Source of the DNA: Euryodendron excelsum
Lineage: Eukaryota; Streptophyta; Magnoliopsida; Ericales; Pentaphylacaceae
Direction: 5' to 3'
Assembly (NCBI GenBank): GCA_033060915.1
Contig: CM065378.1
Span: 11,081,501 to 11,145,500, forward strand
Length of the DNA stretch: 64,000 nucleotides
Shown here in pieces: positions 1-12,461 of this stretch. Both the position numbers and the translations under genes were made by a program. Every line of letters starts with the position of its first letter. The stretch's first letter is position 1. The notes below the pieces were generated by a model. The model saw only the letters and a program-made list of their open reading frames with translations. It searched no databases and had not been told where the DNA came from.

Positions 1-531
1 TGATAAAAAATAATCTTACGAAGGACAACCTTTTGTAGTGACATAAAAGGGTAAATTTTATTTTTGATGTTCTATTTTGAAGAGATGAAATGACGAAAAT
101 ACTCATGTTAACAGAATTATCATTGATTTTAATGATTTTTATCTATTTTATAATTAAATCCAAACTATAAGAAGTTATGTGTTTAATTTTAAACCGCATG
201 GGCATCATGTGGTTTTCACTCAAACCGCAATGTAATCGTCTTTAATCAAATGTACTAGTACACCAAAGATGTGGCGATTCTATTGGAAATTATTTTTAAA
301 AAAATAAAAATAAATCCAAAACTTTAATTTGGTTATTTGATTATTCAGTTACAAAATATAATTACATAGTTTGCTTCGGCTTTAAGATTGACCGTTAATA
401 GATTTTATATCCCCTTGGGAAATTGGTCGAGATAGATGTCACCTTTTTTCCCTCTTCCTTAAAGGGAGAGAAATATTCCCTTATGGTCTTCACCTCATGT
501 CCCTCTCGGAAATATTATCCAGCCTTATTCT
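1..531. other. AT-rich intergenic DNA, nothing recognised
   Basis: This stretch has low-complexity AT-rich sequence and no reading frame with recognisable similarity. A pyrimidine-rich segment near 440-510 is not obviously part of a gene. Confidence 0.5.
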
Positions 532-975
532 AGTGGCGGAGTCAAAAAATTCGTTTAGGGTAACCATTAATCATAACCAAAAAAGAAAATTTTGATAATC
601 AATAATAGGACATTTGACTTTCATTTATATATAATGTATACTAATTAATATATATGAATGGGTCTTTAAGTAATATAATTATTTAAGAGAGCATTTACAA
701 AGTTTTAATGGGCAAAACTTAAAAAATATTTCTATAGTTATAGGTAAAAATAGAATATTTGAAAACTTGAGGGGGCATTTATAAAATTTTAGAGGAAAAA
801 ATTAAAAATATTTCTTATAATTAAAGATAAAAATAAAATATTAAAAATTTGAGAGAAGACATTTTTAAATTTTTAAGGGCTAAATAAAAAAATAAGATAA
901 AAGTACAATTTTTAAAATTTAAAAAGGGCAAGTGCCTCCTTTGAGCACATGCTCCCTCTGTCACTGCCTCCTCCT
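532..975. mobile_element. Putative non-autonomous DNA transposon with GTGGCGGAG-type ends
   Basis: The left end reads agtggcggagtcaaaaaatt. The right end, read on the other strand, is roughly ggcagtgacagagggagca, so the two ends are imperfect inverted copies. The interior is AT-rich, with short repeated segments (several near-copies of 'ttaaaaatatttct'), and has no coding capacity. The 'gtggcggag' terminal motif is common in plant non-autonomous elements. I could not define a target-site duplication, so the ends are approximate. Confidence 0.4.
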
Positions 976-1829
976 GATCCATTCATGAAGTGTGTTTCAA
1001 AGCTTATGCAAGGCTCATTATTTGGCTACTTCTGTGACACTCTTATAAATATATATATATATATATATTATTTTTTATCTTTACACACATTTCATTGTTT
1101 TTCAATTATACATGTTTATCCCGCGGCTTGCACTTAGGAGCTAGGACAAATCAACTAGTGTGGAAGACGCGACATTCGAGAAGAAAGATTGTAAACTCTA
1201 GGGGACACGATTGGGCTCCCATTGCCTCCTCTTAATCTTACAAGCCAATTTTTCTATCTTATATTTTTACTTTTCATGTTTTAATGTTATATATATTTGA
1301 TTAGTTAATAATAACCTTCTAAACTGAATTTTAGCATGTGCTACATATCGTCTTGGATTTTCTGACTAACGAATCCACAATTGGTGAACATTTCAAGAAG
1401 ATAGAGATTGATCTTGTTAGCACACCGATGGGTCACTAATTCGGCAACACTGTGACTTTTGGACGGTACTAGGTAGCATTAGAAAGTGACAAATCCCCAC
1501 ATGATTAGAATATAGAGGAATAGATCGTTGCTCAGCAGTCTAAGTAAGAGTATATCCATCTAACTCTTCGCAAACTCATTATGTATGATCAGGGATAGCA
1601 ACCGGATGAATTTGAATTGGGAGACTCTTATTCAATTCTTGTTCTGCCACGTAAACTCCTCCTATCTTATTAAGCCTACCCTACTTAACTCCTTTCTAAA
1701 TTCACTTAGTCTCTTTTATATTAGTGTTTTTTTCACAGACACCAGGAACGAAGTAATGGATAAAATCACAAAAATAAGGCAAAAATCATGATAAACGATT
1801 TTTAATAAAATATGTGTATATAAAAGATA

Positions 1830-1860
<31 letters not shown>

Positions 1861-2005
1861 AACACGACGGGTTCAAATTGGAGTAAATTATTACACCTTG
1901 TCTCCAAATTCACCATAACCTGATCAGTATCATTTCATACCTGTCCCAAAACAGGCAGGACGGAGCAAGTACCCAACTTGTAAGTTATTTTGTCATCCAT
2001 GTATA
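976..2005. other. Intergenic DNA with (TA)n and (TG)n microsatellites
   Basis: There is no gene that I can recognise. A (TA)n tract lies at about 1047-1069 and a (TG)n tract at about 1839-1861. The short reading frames here show no family motif. Confidence 0.5.
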
Positions 2006-2010
2006 TAATG

Positions 2011-2197
2011 GAAAGGATAATGCTATACAACCAGAAAATTTATACAGAATTTATCACCAGAATAATGTGGCTAAATTGTGAGCCTATCACTTTAAAATAA
2101 AGAATCCATCAAAATGGTTATTTATTACAAAACTGCTATCACCACATTATTATGGTGTAAAATTCTATACAAAAATTCTGAAAAAATAACATTTTCC
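2011..2197. mobile_element. MITE with ~60 bp inverted repeats and TAATG target duplication
   Basis: The left arm (gaaaggataatgctatacaa, then a cagaaaattt stretch) is an imperfect reverse complement of the right arm ending tattttttcagaa when read from the right. The middle carries paired 'aataatgtgg'/'ccacattatt' segments. The 5-mer TAATG occurs at 2006-2010 and again at 2198-2202, directly flanking the arms. The element is about 187 bp and non-coding. A similar left-end sequence recurs at 13,064-13,095, and a looser relative may lie at 38,430-38,610. Confidence 0.6.
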
Positions 2198-2202
2198 TAA
2201 TG

Positions 2203-4570
2203 AAAAACTCGTCACTAGGTTCCATTTATGAACGGTTCCTCTAATTTCACACATAGCTATCGTATAGATAACAAAGTGTAAATCGTATATCCAAGAAAAT
2301 GAAAGGAATGATTAGATAAACAAGTACCATTTGTTTAAAACACTGAACAAGCTTTAACATCCACATTGTTAGTGGATTAAGACCTCAATAACCTCACGCA
2401 AGCCCGCGTAACATGCGTGTTAGTATTATTCTAAAACGCACCATCGAACCATTATTATTAACGGACAAACTACGGATTATACACAACAATATGCCATTAG
2501 AGTTAAAATATGTAGAAATCTAATGAACTGGGTAGTAATATAATGCTAAACTTACAAAATTAAATTGAAGAGAAAAGTTGATGAATGGAGAATGTTAGAT
2601 GATGGTGAGCTTATCCTCTTTGAACCAATCAGAGGGTGGTGACCTCATGAGAGTATAGACATGGGGAAGAAACAAAGTTGGGTTGTTTGAGTGGGGAGAA
2701 AGTGGAGACAGAGCACACATGGTCCAAGTGATGGAAGCTTAAAAGTTTGAAAAGACGCAGATGTGGTGACCTGCGGTCGCATGGAATTCTCATGAATACT
2801 TCGGGGGAAAAAAAGCCAATCATACAGAGTTTTTCTATGCTCATGACTATCAGAAATGCCGTAGAGTCTCTCAATTTGCAATAAATTAATGACTCTGATA
2901 TAATACAATATTGAATATTACAATTTAATAGGAATAATTACTAAAACTCTATTACCTTATCATTAAACTTCTTTCACTCGGAAGGCAGCAAGGTGTGTTG
3001 TAATAGAAGGTTATTTTAATTTGCATTAGCATTTGTTTGTTCCTTTCTATCGATATTAGAACAAATATGTATATATATTGTATATATACGTATAGTATGG
3101 CTATTCTTGCAAAATAGTTTTTTTGGGGGTTATTTATGGTTGGAAAATACTAGTTGTTTGCATTATTACCAAGGGCAATGGCAAACAACAAAATCCATGA
3201 TGTTTGGTTGAAGATAAAACCATAATCAAGTGGCTTTTGAAGAAAAATATGCAAACCATGAACGCTCTTCTCTTTAAGTTGAAGCTAGAGTAGTGGATCA
3301 TAGGATATGTGTAGGTGGTTTATGGACAGGAGTTATGGCTATGCAATCCCACTTTTTCTCCACAGAAAATTGAAATTTCATGATAGAGGTGTTGAGAAGT
3401 TCTGATCTCATAATCAACTCTAATCTTTACTTCTTTTACACTCCGTTTGGATTAAGGCGTTTGGGGAAAAAGCGAAAGATTTGGAAAGAAAAATTTAAGT
3501 GAGGTACCAGCAGGGGTAAGTGAGATGCTAATGTATTGGTGTAAAATCAATTTCTTTGGAGGAAGAATGGTAGATTTCATGAACAAAATTTTTGTATCAA
3601 ATTCCATATATGCTAACACAAGTAGTGAAGTACTTTTAACTAAATTAAGTATATGAAGTAGCTTACTTAGCAATATATATATATATATATATATGCGTGC
3701 GCACACGCATACGTATATATCGATATAGTAGCCTGTAGGCATTCTTCTTCAGCAAAATCCTTTTGCTATCTGTTGATATTGTAAAGGTCATTGTATATGA
3801 CAGAAAATTCTGAACCACTACTTTACCTCAAGATCGCAAGATGTATGAGGCTAAGAATACGCTTACGTGAGAGAGAAGGTGACGGGCTGTGCAATTGGGT
3901 GGCAGGGTGGTGCACAAGGCTCCCACGCATGCTAGGAACAGGGAATCCATTAGTATAACAATTACGTACGTATGTGTATATGTATGTGTATTTGTATGTT
4001 TAGAATATATTCTTGCATGAGGATAACTTCATGGATTTTCTAATGAGCTCCTCTTTGATATATCTAACTAAGCAACGGAAACTCGTGCATTTGCCATGTC
4101 AACATTTTGTTCTCATTAAAACGGTTTTGTGGCAGAAAATCAGAAGAAAACACCATAAAATGCACGAGTAGAATTAACTAGATCAAGCAAAATGACGGTA
4201 ATCTTCAAGCCCAATCTAGCAAAACTCTCCAAGTTAAAAAAATTAATTGTAAGATCATTATGCAGCAATTAACAAAATTGTAAGACACTTATGCCCATTC
4301 ATATTAATAATAAAACATTGAAAACAAAGAAGCTATAAACAAGGTATATTAAAGCAGCCTCATAAGAATTTTTCCATTCATATTTAAGCTTTTTTTATTT
4401 TTTATTTTTATTCTTTTGGGTACATCATATATATATATATATACTTTATAAAATTTAAAAAAATACTATACGTAAATATTTTTTCACTTTTTTTTTATCA
4501 CTACACACAAATAAATATCCTCTGCGCATATTTCTTAATATAAATTTTACGTCATTATGCAATATGTCTG
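2203..4570. other. Intergenic DNA, no gene recognised
   Basis: Reading frames on the minus strand at 2629-2908 and 3452-3742 show no recognisable domain. The segment holds the alternating purine/pyrimidine tract at 3673-3720 (separate entry) and a stretch near 3440-3480 that resembles the end of a 'cgtttgga' type MITE. Otherwise it is AT-rich filler. Confidence 0.45.
3673..3720. repeat. 48 bp strictly alternating purine-pyrimidine tract
   Basis: An (AT)n run passes without a break of alternation into atgcgtgcgcacacgcat and then acgtatatat. Every step from 3673 to 3720 alternates purine and pyrimidine, and the GC-rich core is close to self-complementary. Such tracts can adopt Z-DNA or cruciform structures. 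That is a property of the sequence; no function is implied here. Confidence 0.7.
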
Positions 4571-4571
4571 G

Positions 4572-4664
4572 TAGGACTTGACTCTCATTTGTTGTATCAT
4601 TGGATGGGACTTGACTCTCATTTGTTGTATCATTGGATGGGACTTGACTCTCGTTTGTTGTTGC
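4572..4664. repeat. 33 bp tandem repeat, about 2.8 copies
   Basis: The unit beginning ggacttgactctcatttgtt recurs at 4574, 4607 and 4640, a period of exactly 33 bp. The third copy diverges after about 20 bases. Because 33 is a multiple of three, the reading frame across it also repeats, but no protein family is recognisable. Confidence 0.8.
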
Positions 4665-4845
4665 CCCACCAATTTTGGTTTACAAAAATGATGTTTGGTA
4701 CAAAATGGGAAGCCGTCGAATCCAGTCCCCGTCCGTACGTAACACAGTCGTCACCTAAGCGGCTGTCAGTCGGACCTTCTCTCTCCTTCCACTCCCTCTA
4801 TTTTCTTACCACTATAAATTAGCCTAGTAGTTCAGGATATAGGAA

Positions 4846-5012
4846 AAAAGAAATGCTATTTACGATCGTGATTATGAATCACTTTTTATTTAATGTGTGT
4901 CCCTTCAAGGGAGATTTAACATCAAATGTCAAATTTACCTAATATGTCATAAATCAAGTGATAATTGACTTATAGTCATAATTGTTGGTGGCATTTTATT
5001 ATAGAAAAATGT
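4846..5012. mobile_element. Small hairpin MITE
   Basis: The left arm (aaatgctatttacgatcgtg, then attatgaatcact) pairs imperfectly with the right arm, which on the other strand reads aaatgccaccaacaattatg and then actataagtcaattatcact. The element is about 165 bp with no coding potential. The target duplication is unclear. Confidence 0.4.
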
Positions 5013-6560
5013 CATTATTTAAAAAATTGTATAAAAATGTATGAAAATAATGAAGTAGTAATATTTTTATAATTAAGAATAATTATAATGAGTATTTTAA
5101 TTTAAAATAAATAACTTTTATTTATCCAAATTATTTTGGTGATAAAGTTTATTTGAATTTTTTAGTTTGATAGCATTACTTATCTGTATATATATGTGTG
5201 TGTTATATGTATTACGTTAGAAACAAAAAACAATTTGTGTAGCCACTTACCATAGGTTCTCTATTTTTTTCTCTTTGCTATGTTGTTTTCTCTCATGGAT
5301 AGGACCCCAAACTTAGGTGGTGTCTGAATGGGGTCATCAATTGGCTATTCAAACAACATTCATAGGTTGGAGAGAAAAGTTAAGAGAACTTTTGAATTAT
5401 TTACGCGTGCTAGACACATGTCGGGCAACACTCATCATGTATGGTGCACAATTCGGGCCGAGCTAGCTCCTTACTCTATCATTACTAATTCTAGTAATTG
5501 GATTATGTTATTCAAACAAACCGCGTCGTATTTCTCCCCCCGAAAAATTACTGAATTTCGGCATGGGATTAATTGCAACTTGAAGGAGTACAAGAAAGGG
5601 GAATGTAACAGTACGTGCCACCATTTGCTCAAAGCCTCAAATAGTACATGAATAATTTTGAGCATGCATGTATTGAGGGGGACACCTTTTTTTATTTTTT
5701 TTTTTTCGCTATAGGGTGTTTCATGGTCATCGTCTATATAAATCACATAAATTTTATACTTTACATAAATAATAACTGAGCACAAAAAAGTTAAAGAGAG
5801 ATCGAACTTAAGATTTCATGCTTAACATATGAACCAACGGACCATATAATTGTTTGACTATCAAATATTTTAGCATGATCTACCAATTGCAATCCTAGCT
5901 TTGCCCCCTAAAAAAAGAACAAATTGAAACCCTAGGTTTGACTTCAATTTGAATCCATGGGTAGGTATTTGGTATATGACTTATACCAAACCGTTTCACT
6001 TAAATAGAAAAATGTGCATTGGCATTCCTCTTTATGTAATACACAACAACATAACAATAAATAAAGAAATAGAACGAATTTAAGGGCAAAATAAAGAAAT
6101 TTTTCATCAAACATTATATTAATTAGCATAATACAAACTTACTCTAGAGAAAATTGTTGATTACATCTTAATGTTCACTGAAATTTTCATATATTTGATT
6201 CTGTAATTACATTTCTTATCCTTTGTGTTGATAGCTACAAAATGAAATGCAACCCAATAAACCTATAATCCTCTTTTCTATTCTCGTGAAAAATAAATCA
6301 TTGAAGCTCTGCACTTCCAAAGACATATATACAAAAGCCCTTGCTTTTGCCTTTCGTTGGATGAAATGCATGGAACCTTCTTCTTTATTTTTTCCCTAAT
6401 TCTTATCTGCATTCTTTGGAGTGGGCACCATAGGGAAGTTGCATAGTGGGGAATCACCAAAACTACATATTATATATATATATATATATATTATACGTAT
6501 CAACAACAAAGGTGGTGGTTAGAATACAGAACGCTATTATTAATTTAGCATGAAACATAT
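5013..6560. other. Intergenic DNA, no gene recognised
   Basis: A 107-codon open frame (5328-5651, plus strand) lies here but has no recognisable domain and no splice or promoter context. A (TA)n tract occurs near 6470-6495. I see nothing else definable. Confidence 0.4.
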
Positions 6561-6561
6561 G

Positions 6562-6962
6562 CGGTTGCAAGTTGCTGCCTCAGATTTGCCAATACTTTAC
6601 GATCTAATGACACTACTCCTTTATTATTATTATTATTATTATCATTACTAGCTGTTTGGCTCCTCAAATTGTTGGTGGGCCTCACTCAGGGCAATTAGAT
6701 TGGCAACAAGGTACTAAAAATATTGTATTAATTAGCAAACAATAATCTACTATAAGCTTAGTGAAACGGTTGCAAATTGATGCCTCAGATTTGCCAATAC
6801 TTTATGATCAAATGCCACTACTCCTTTATTATTATTATTTCTAGCTGTTTGGCTCCTCAAATTGTTGGTGGGCCTCACTTAGGGCAATTAGATTGGCAAA
6901 AAGATACTAAAAAAATTGTATTAATTAGCAAACAATAATCTACTATAAGCTTAGTGAAACGG
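6562..6962. repeat. Tandem duplication of a ~205 bp unit
   Basis: Unit 1 (6562-6766) and unit 2 (6767 to about 6960) both start cggttgcaa. They share long identical blocks, including agctgtttggctcctcaaat and caaacaataatctactataa. Unit 2 has a shorter (TTA)n tract, which accounts for most of the length difference. Divergence is a few percent, so the duplication is fairly recent. There is no coding potential. Confidence 0.9.
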
Positions 6963-7035
6963 TTCCAATTTTCATTCACATTAATGTCTTTGACATAGTT
7001 TAGGTGATAAGATATGCAAGAGTGTTTAATTGTTT

Positions 7036-7071
<36 letters not shown>

Positions 7072-8150
7072 TGGCGACACATTGTTGGGCACAAAAGAGT
7101 GAGTGACGTAAATCACACAACTTTAGAATTTAGAAGATGAGTACAATAATACTTTCGGAAATGTAAGGGTAAATTAGAGAGTGTTATTGTTCTCAATAAA
7201 AATAAGAATAAAGAAGGTTCTTTTTTGTTTAAAATTTTTGCTCGAAGTGAAAGGCCACAATGAAATAATCAGAATGTCGAGAATGAATTACTCACTGGAA
7301 GAAAAAAAAAAAAACAAGGAAGAAATGATAATACAAAATACAAGTTTCAATTTCCTTTAAAATGACAAAAAAGGAGGATAGAGTATAAAATTTTATGGAA
7401 ATTTTAGAAAATATCTAGGACACCACTGTGAGATAAACACAAAAAAATCTCTTCATCTTTCTTTTTTAGGTATATTTTTTGGACAAGCTTTTATAAGTAC
7501 TTGTGTTTGTCCAAATTGCGCAAACACTCTTACATTTTAGTAGTCTTAAATTGGCAAAAAGGTTTTCAATATGTAGCACCCAAAGTCTTCTAATCAAGAT
7601 GAATTTATAATAGGGCAGTCATCAGGCAAAGTTCAACTCGATCTCAAATGAAGAACTTCCTGCTCATTTACATGTCAGTCCTTCAAAAGCACTATATGAT
7701 TCCTCCTCCTCTCATAAACTCTTTATTCCATTGGATTATTGCAGAAATGAATAATTTTTTATTGAAAAATGTTATATATAATCTCATGTTTCAATTCCTT
7801 TCTCCCTCTTAGACACAAGTGAATGAGCTTCACATAAATTTATTAATGTGAATCTTACAGTCTTGTGTCTAGAAATGAGATCAAAAAGAGATTGAGAAAT
7901 AAAATTGAATATAGCATTGCTCTTTTTCATTTGCATCCCATGGGCTAAACCTCCACCATTTAGGCCATGGCCCCTCACTTTAACGAAATTCCATTCAGGC
8001 CTTTTAAATTTTAAATATTTATTATAAGAAAGTGTATACTCACCCCGAAATCTCAAACTTGACCTCGCATTCTTAGGCTTGGAAGCCCTAAGTAATTCCT
8101 CTAGTCTTCAAACCCTACCACCTCAAAAAAAAAAAAAAAAGAAGAACTAA
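6963..8150. other. Intergenic DNA with a (GA)n tract
   Basis: A (GA)n microsatellite runs from about 7036 to 7069. A poly-A run at about 8127-8142 may be the tail of an old retroposed unit. No gene is recognised. Confidence 0.45.
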
Positions 8151-8154
8151 ACTA

Positions 8155-8548
8155 TACATAGGAGTTCATCATCCTCCTCACTCAAGCCTTGAGTTCAACT
8201 CCCCACAGCCTCTTGTTGGAGTTATCTATGCTCCATGGTCCACAGGTGATGTATAGACCTATGCCCCTGGCTTGTTTCATGGCTATAGGTTTAACCCGAG
8301 GACTCAGTCTCCCCTCATGTAGCTGTGGAGTCTAACCAACTCCCCACAACCTCTTGTTGGGGTTATCTATGCTCCATGGTCCACAGGTGATGTATAGACC
8401 TATGCCCCTGGCTTGTTTCATGGCTATAGGTTTAACGCGAGGACTCAGTCTCCCCTCATGTAGCTGTGGAGTCTAACACCCTGACGGAATTATTGCATAA
8501 TCTAGCGCAACTTTTTTTGTACCCAAAAAAATTAAAAAAAGAAAAAAC
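8155..8548 (+). repeat. SINE-like unit with an internal 141 bp tandem duplication and A-rich tail
   Basis: A pol III B-box-like motif (gagttcaactccc) at about 8191-8204 is followed by a 141 bp block beginning ccccaca at 8201, repeated almost perfectly from 8342 to about 8479. The block ends tagctgtggagtctaac in both copies, and an A-rich tail starts after 8524. The B box plus A-rich tail suggests a tRNA-derived SINE or another short retroposon. No A box was confidently placed, so the class is uncertain; the duplication itself is clear. Confidence 0.55.
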
Positions 8549-9405
8549 AAAAGAGGAGAAACCTACTACGGCTGTTTTGTCTAGTATGCAAGGAAATGCC
8601 CATTTTACAGCCCTTCTGGTGTAGGCATATTAGTAGCACTTTTTTGTTGAAGGCATTACCCGTAAGTTGCTAAACAAAATCAAGCAAATGGCCAGACAAT
8701 CCAACCACTGAACCAATATAACAAATGAAAACAGAGGAGAAAAAGGAACCAAGTTACTCATGCCTTTTGCCTAATTCAGCTTAATGGAGCCTTTGGAAAA
8801 ATGATGCCTGAATGTAGGTATTTGATGTTAACTATTTTGATGATGGCAGTCTGATGTGGGTCCCCTTACTAACCCAATTAAAGTGCCCTTTGAGTCATTA
8901 AAATCATTAAAGAAATGGCCATAAAAATTCACATTTCGTTATCAATCATTAGTTGTTATTGTATGGATGAAGGCGTTTAATATGACTCTCAAAATTGGCT
9001 ACCCACACAGTAAACTTTTATGAGATTGACTTTAACACCATATCTCATTTTCTTTAGTTTTTTCTTTTTCTTCCAAAACATTCCCCCATCTATATAATTG
9101 TACTCCCCACATCACAAACTTATGGTGAGCATTACATCTGATGTTCAATGATTATCCAAAAACCCAGATTATCCATTAGTGCAACATTGCATGCTTGGCT
9201 GAAGAGAAAAAAAAAAATACATGCATGCATCCATGCCATCATCATGCTTCAATGACTCAATATCGAGTACATCATCCAGTAGGTACAGTGATAAAGTGGC
9301 TCCTACACACATAATATTTAAACATAACCGTAACCCTTCTTCTTATGTTGTTGAATTTTTTTCTTGTGGCATGGTAGATTAGCACATTTAATTTTGAATA
9401 AAAAA
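8549..9405. other. Intergenic DNA, nothing recognised
   Basis: This is AT-rich sequence upstream of the truncated Copia element. I see no LTR copy here that matches the 3' LTR at 12,462-13,048, which shows that the element has lost its 5' end. Confidence 0.5.
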
Positions 9406-9429
9406 AAAATATGATTAAGCTTGGTCTAA

Positions 9430-11919
9430 TTAATTACCATGATTCTGACTGTGATAAGTGTGAAGTTTGTGCTAAATCTAAAATAGTTAAGAAACACTTT
9501 CCCTGAGTTAAAAGAAATTCTAAACTCTTAGATTTGGTACATTCTGATATTTGTGAATTGAATAATATTTTAACTCGTGGGGAAAAGAGATATTTTATCA
9601 CTTTCATTAACGATTTTTCTAATTACACACATGTTTATCTTATGAGATCAAAAGATGAAGCTTTTAGTAAGTTTCAAATTTTCAAAAACGAAGTTGAAAA
9701 CCAATTATCTAAGAAAATCAAAGTTTTAAGAAGTGATAGAGGAATAGAATATTTTCCAAATGAGTTTGATGAATTTTGTGAATTGCATGGCATTATACAA
9801 GAGAAATCACCTGACACACCACAACAAAACGGTTTAGCCAAAAGGAAAAACCGTACTATTGTAAAAATAGTAAATTGTATGATTATGCATGCTCAGTTAC
9901 CTTTGAATTTGTGGGGTGAGGCTTTACTTACTACATGTCATTTACATAACAAAATCATTTCTAGAAAAAGTAATTTATGTCCATATCAACAATGGAAGGA
10001 TAAAAAGCCTAATTTATCATACCTAAAAGTGTGAGGGTGTTTGGTATATTATAGGGTTACAGACCCTAAAATGACCAAGTTGGGTCCAAGGACAATGAAA
10101 AGTATTTTTGTTGAATATGCTGAACATAGTAAAGCTTATATACTTCTTGCAACAGAGTCTAACACAATTGTAGAATCTTGTTACGTTGAATTTTCAGTGA
10201 TTCTAAAGTTGTAGAAACTAAAAGTTCTGAGTTAGATTCTAATAAAGAGTTGAAACTCCAGAATAATGGAAAGAAAAAGTTGGTTCTTAGTGAAAAGCCT
10301 AGAAGAAGTCAAAGACCAAGGAAAGAAAAAGATTTACATCCAAATTTCATCTCATCTCAATCTATTATTTTTCTAGTAAGGTTACGACCCTAAAACCCTA
10401 AAACATACCCGGAGGCTCTTAGTACCAGAGATTCAGCATTCTGGAAAGAAACCATTAATGATGAGATGGATTCTCTTATGTCTAATGAGACTTGAAAATT
10501 AGTTGATTTACCCCCAGGTTCTAAATCTATTGGCAGCAAATGGGTTTTTGAATTAAATATAATATTGACAATTCAATACAAACTTTTGAAGCAAGACTAG
10601 CTAAAGTTTTTAGGCAAAAGGAGGGCTATTTTGATACATATGCAACTGTAGCCAGAATTAGTTTCATTCAAATACTCATGACTTTGTCTTCGATATATCG
10701 CCTGCAGATTCATCAAATGGATATCAAAACTATGTTTTTGAATGATGATTTAGATGAAGAAGTATATATAGATCAACCAGAAAGGTTTGTCCTTCCTGGA
10801 AATGAGAATAAAGTATGTAAATTAGTTAAGTCTTTATATGGTTTAAAGCAAACACCTAAACAATGGCATCATAAATTTGATTCTTGTATCTTATCTACTG
10901 GCTTTACTCATAACAGTGCTGATAAGTGTGTGTATTCGAAGTTTACAAGAGATTATAATGTTATTATTTACTTATATGTTGATGACAAGTTAATTATAAG
11001 CACAAACATGTTGGGTATACTTGAAACTAAGAAGTATTTGACTTCAAACTTTAAAATGAAAGATCTTGGAGAAGTTGATAATATCTTAAGAATAAAAGTG
11101 AAGAAGCATAGTGGGGGCTATGCTTTGTGTTAAGAGCACTATGTTAAGAAAATGCTTTTGAAGTTCAAACATCTCTGTTATAAAGAATTTAATACACCTT
11201 TTGACTCAAGTATTAAATTAACCGAGAATTCTAGTATTGCACAGCTTGAGTATGCTAGTGCTATTGGTAGTTTAATGTGTCTTATGCATTATACCAAACC
11301 TGACATTGCTTTTGTAGTTTGTAAATTGAGTCGATTTATAAGTAATCCCAGTGGTGAGTATAGGAAGGCAATAAGTAGAATAATTGGTTACCTTAAAAGA
11401 AGCATGGGACTTGGGCTATTCTATAATGAATATCTAGTTGTATTTAAGGGGTATATTGATGCTAGTTGGATTACTGCCACAAGGGATAATAAATTCACGT
11501 CTAGATGGGTATTTCTCCTTGGAGGTGGTGCAGTTTCTTGGGCATCTAAGAAACAGACTTGTATATCTCACTTAACTATGGAATCTAAATTCATAGCTTT
11601 ATCAGCAACTGGCAAAAAGGCTAATTGGATTCGAAATTTTTTATTAGATAATAAATTGTGGCCTAATCCAATGCCTCCAATTTCTATCCATTGTGATAGT
11701 GAGGCTACTCTTTCAAGAGCATATCGCAGTACTTACAATGGCAAGCTTAGACACATAAGTTTAATATATGCTTTTGTGAGACAACTCATCCAAGATGGAG
11801 TAGTTACTATCATATATGTAAAGTCAAGTGAGAACTTAGCTGACTCGTATACCAAAAGTCTTCCTAGAGAAGTGATACGGGTGACATCCATTGAGATAGG
11901 ACTAAAACCTTTTCCTTAG
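9430..11919 (+). pseudogene. Copia pol pseudogene: integrase, reverse transcriptase, RNase H
   Basis: 9430-9533 carries the C..C motif of the gag-pre-integrase domain, ending at a TGA. 9534-10,034 is the integrase core (HSDICE, SDRGIEY, PQQNGLAKRKNRT). The position normally held by the third acidic residue in the QNG-x-AERKNRT motif is lysine here, so the catalytic triad is broken. 10,035-10,677 is degraded reverse transcriptase start. 10,678-11,133 continues the reverse transcriptase with an intact YVDD box. 11,152-11,919 is the rest of reverse transcriptase and RNase H, with a final TKSLPRE-like end. At least four stops or frame breaks interrupt what would be one polyprotein. Confidence 0.92.
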
Positions 11920-12461
11920 TCACCGGCAGTGGTAACCCAACCTAATACTAAAATAATAACTAGTCATAGGTTTAATGGGTACAAAAAAGTTGTTGATAAG
12001 TGACTCAGAAATACTGATTTAATGTGTGAATTAGTATAGTCCTTTACGTTAAAGAGGGATAAATTACATTCTTCATGAGGTTTAAGGTGTCATAGTGTGG
12101 GGACATGTAAGAAAATTCACCTATGTGACCGTAGAAGTGGTGCCATTTCTCATAAGAGTCTCGGTTTGCTATCTAGATTATTCATGAAATCAAGAGATAG
12201 CACAAGGCCATAATAGTGCTAAAGCAGTTTATTTTGAAATCTTTGTTAACAGAATGTTGTTATGTGTATGATATATTCGGTTTGTTATTTTAAGAGTACT
12301 TGGTTTAAAACTATTACCACCAATGACTCTGACAAATCTTTGATGTATTTGTACTAATTGAAGGTTTAAGTTAAAAAACACCTTCTTATATTCATAACGA
12401 TGTAATTACTATTCTTGAGAGATGTTTCATTTTATTTTGTTATACAATCAAAGTGGGGGAT

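Noticed and set aside
5328..5785. Two frames of more than 100 codons on opposite strands
   Set aside because: No recognisable domain, no splice or promoter signals, and they overlap each other in MITE-rich DNA.
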